From Chrysophaeum taylorii (taxonomy: Eukaryota; Sar; Pelagophyceae; Pelagomonadales; Pelagomonadaceae), in NCBI GenBank assembly GCA_029834535.1, contig JAQMWT010000104.1, positions 48,269 through 112,268 on the forward strand: 64,000 bases of DNA. The letters are read 5' to 3'. The notes below the pieces were generated by a model. The model was not told the DNA's origin, searched no databases, and was given only the letters and a program-made list of their open reading frames with translations. Within the stretch, counting starts at the first letter, position 1, and each line of letters opens with the position of its first letter. Below, one piece after another: positions 63,937 through 64,000 of the stretch. The translations under genes were made by a program, and so were the position numbers.

Positions 63937-64000
63937 TTAAGTTAGTTCTGAAACGGTTATGTAATAGGACAGGAGTGGTGAGTTGGTACGTAAGCTTGCG
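63937..64000. other. sequence after the gypsy break
   Basis: Unrelated to the corresponding part of the gypsy element at 165 onward. It starts gttaagttagtt, like a SINE tail, but is too short to judge. Confidence 0.3.

Noticed and set aside
1-64000. CRISPR arrays, bacterial operons or prophage
   Set aside because: No regularly spaced repeats or Shine-Dalgarno-led gene strings; introns and LTR elements show eukaryotic DNA.

Overview
This window is eukaryotic: the one clear cellular gene, an ARL1-type small GTPase, is split by six very short introns of 40-65 bases. Nearly everything else is transposable elements, so it reads as a gene-poor, repeat-rich stretch of a nuclear genome. An alga or protist is likely, but I cannot place the species from sequence alone.

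Layout. 1-2449 is the 3' part of a Ty3/gypsy element. It sits in a Ty1/copia remnant (2450-3894) whose LTR carries three stacked SINE-like insertions, and that remnant sits in another copia remnant (3895-4436). 4437-6047 is host sequence: the end of an acidic protein and the ARL1 gene. 6069-11762 looks like a decayed DNA transposon with long inverted ends, containing a pogo-like element (6206-7858). 11767-13460 is a PIF/Harbinger transposase remnant with a fourth SINE copy. 13465-14000 is a fragment of a second copia-like family. 14620-15703 and 34902-35400 are two halves of a decayed coding region, split by a copia element of about 9.4 kb (15704-34901, minus). That element is itself split by a fifth SINE and by a second copia of the same family (22681-32062, plus). 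36.3-39.1 kb is mostly non-coding, with a 129-bp tandem duplication. 39.1-40.3 kb holds an MSP-domain (VAP-like) gene and a very small ORF. 40775-50108 is a TRIM-like mini-element joined end to end to a Ty3/gypsy element. 51538-51859 is a solo gypsy LTR, 52247-58239 a long LTR element with unknown ORFs in a gypsy LTR, 58440-59441 an unknown ORF, and 59442-63936 a third, decayed gypsy copy.

The outstanding feature is that both LTR superfamilies here carry a C5-cytosine DNA methyltransferase-like domain in pol. In copia it lies between the protease and the integrase. In gypsy it lies between the protease-like region and the reverse transcriptase. The two domains differ in sequence, so they look like separate captures. 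Retrotransposon-borne C5 methyltransferases are known from Symbiodinium and Klebsormidium; two superfamilies with them side by side, in sequence resembling neither obviously, deserves attention.

Nested insertions give a relative order. Target-site duplications, LTR pairs, SINE tails and one TRIM/gypsy junction can all be read directly.
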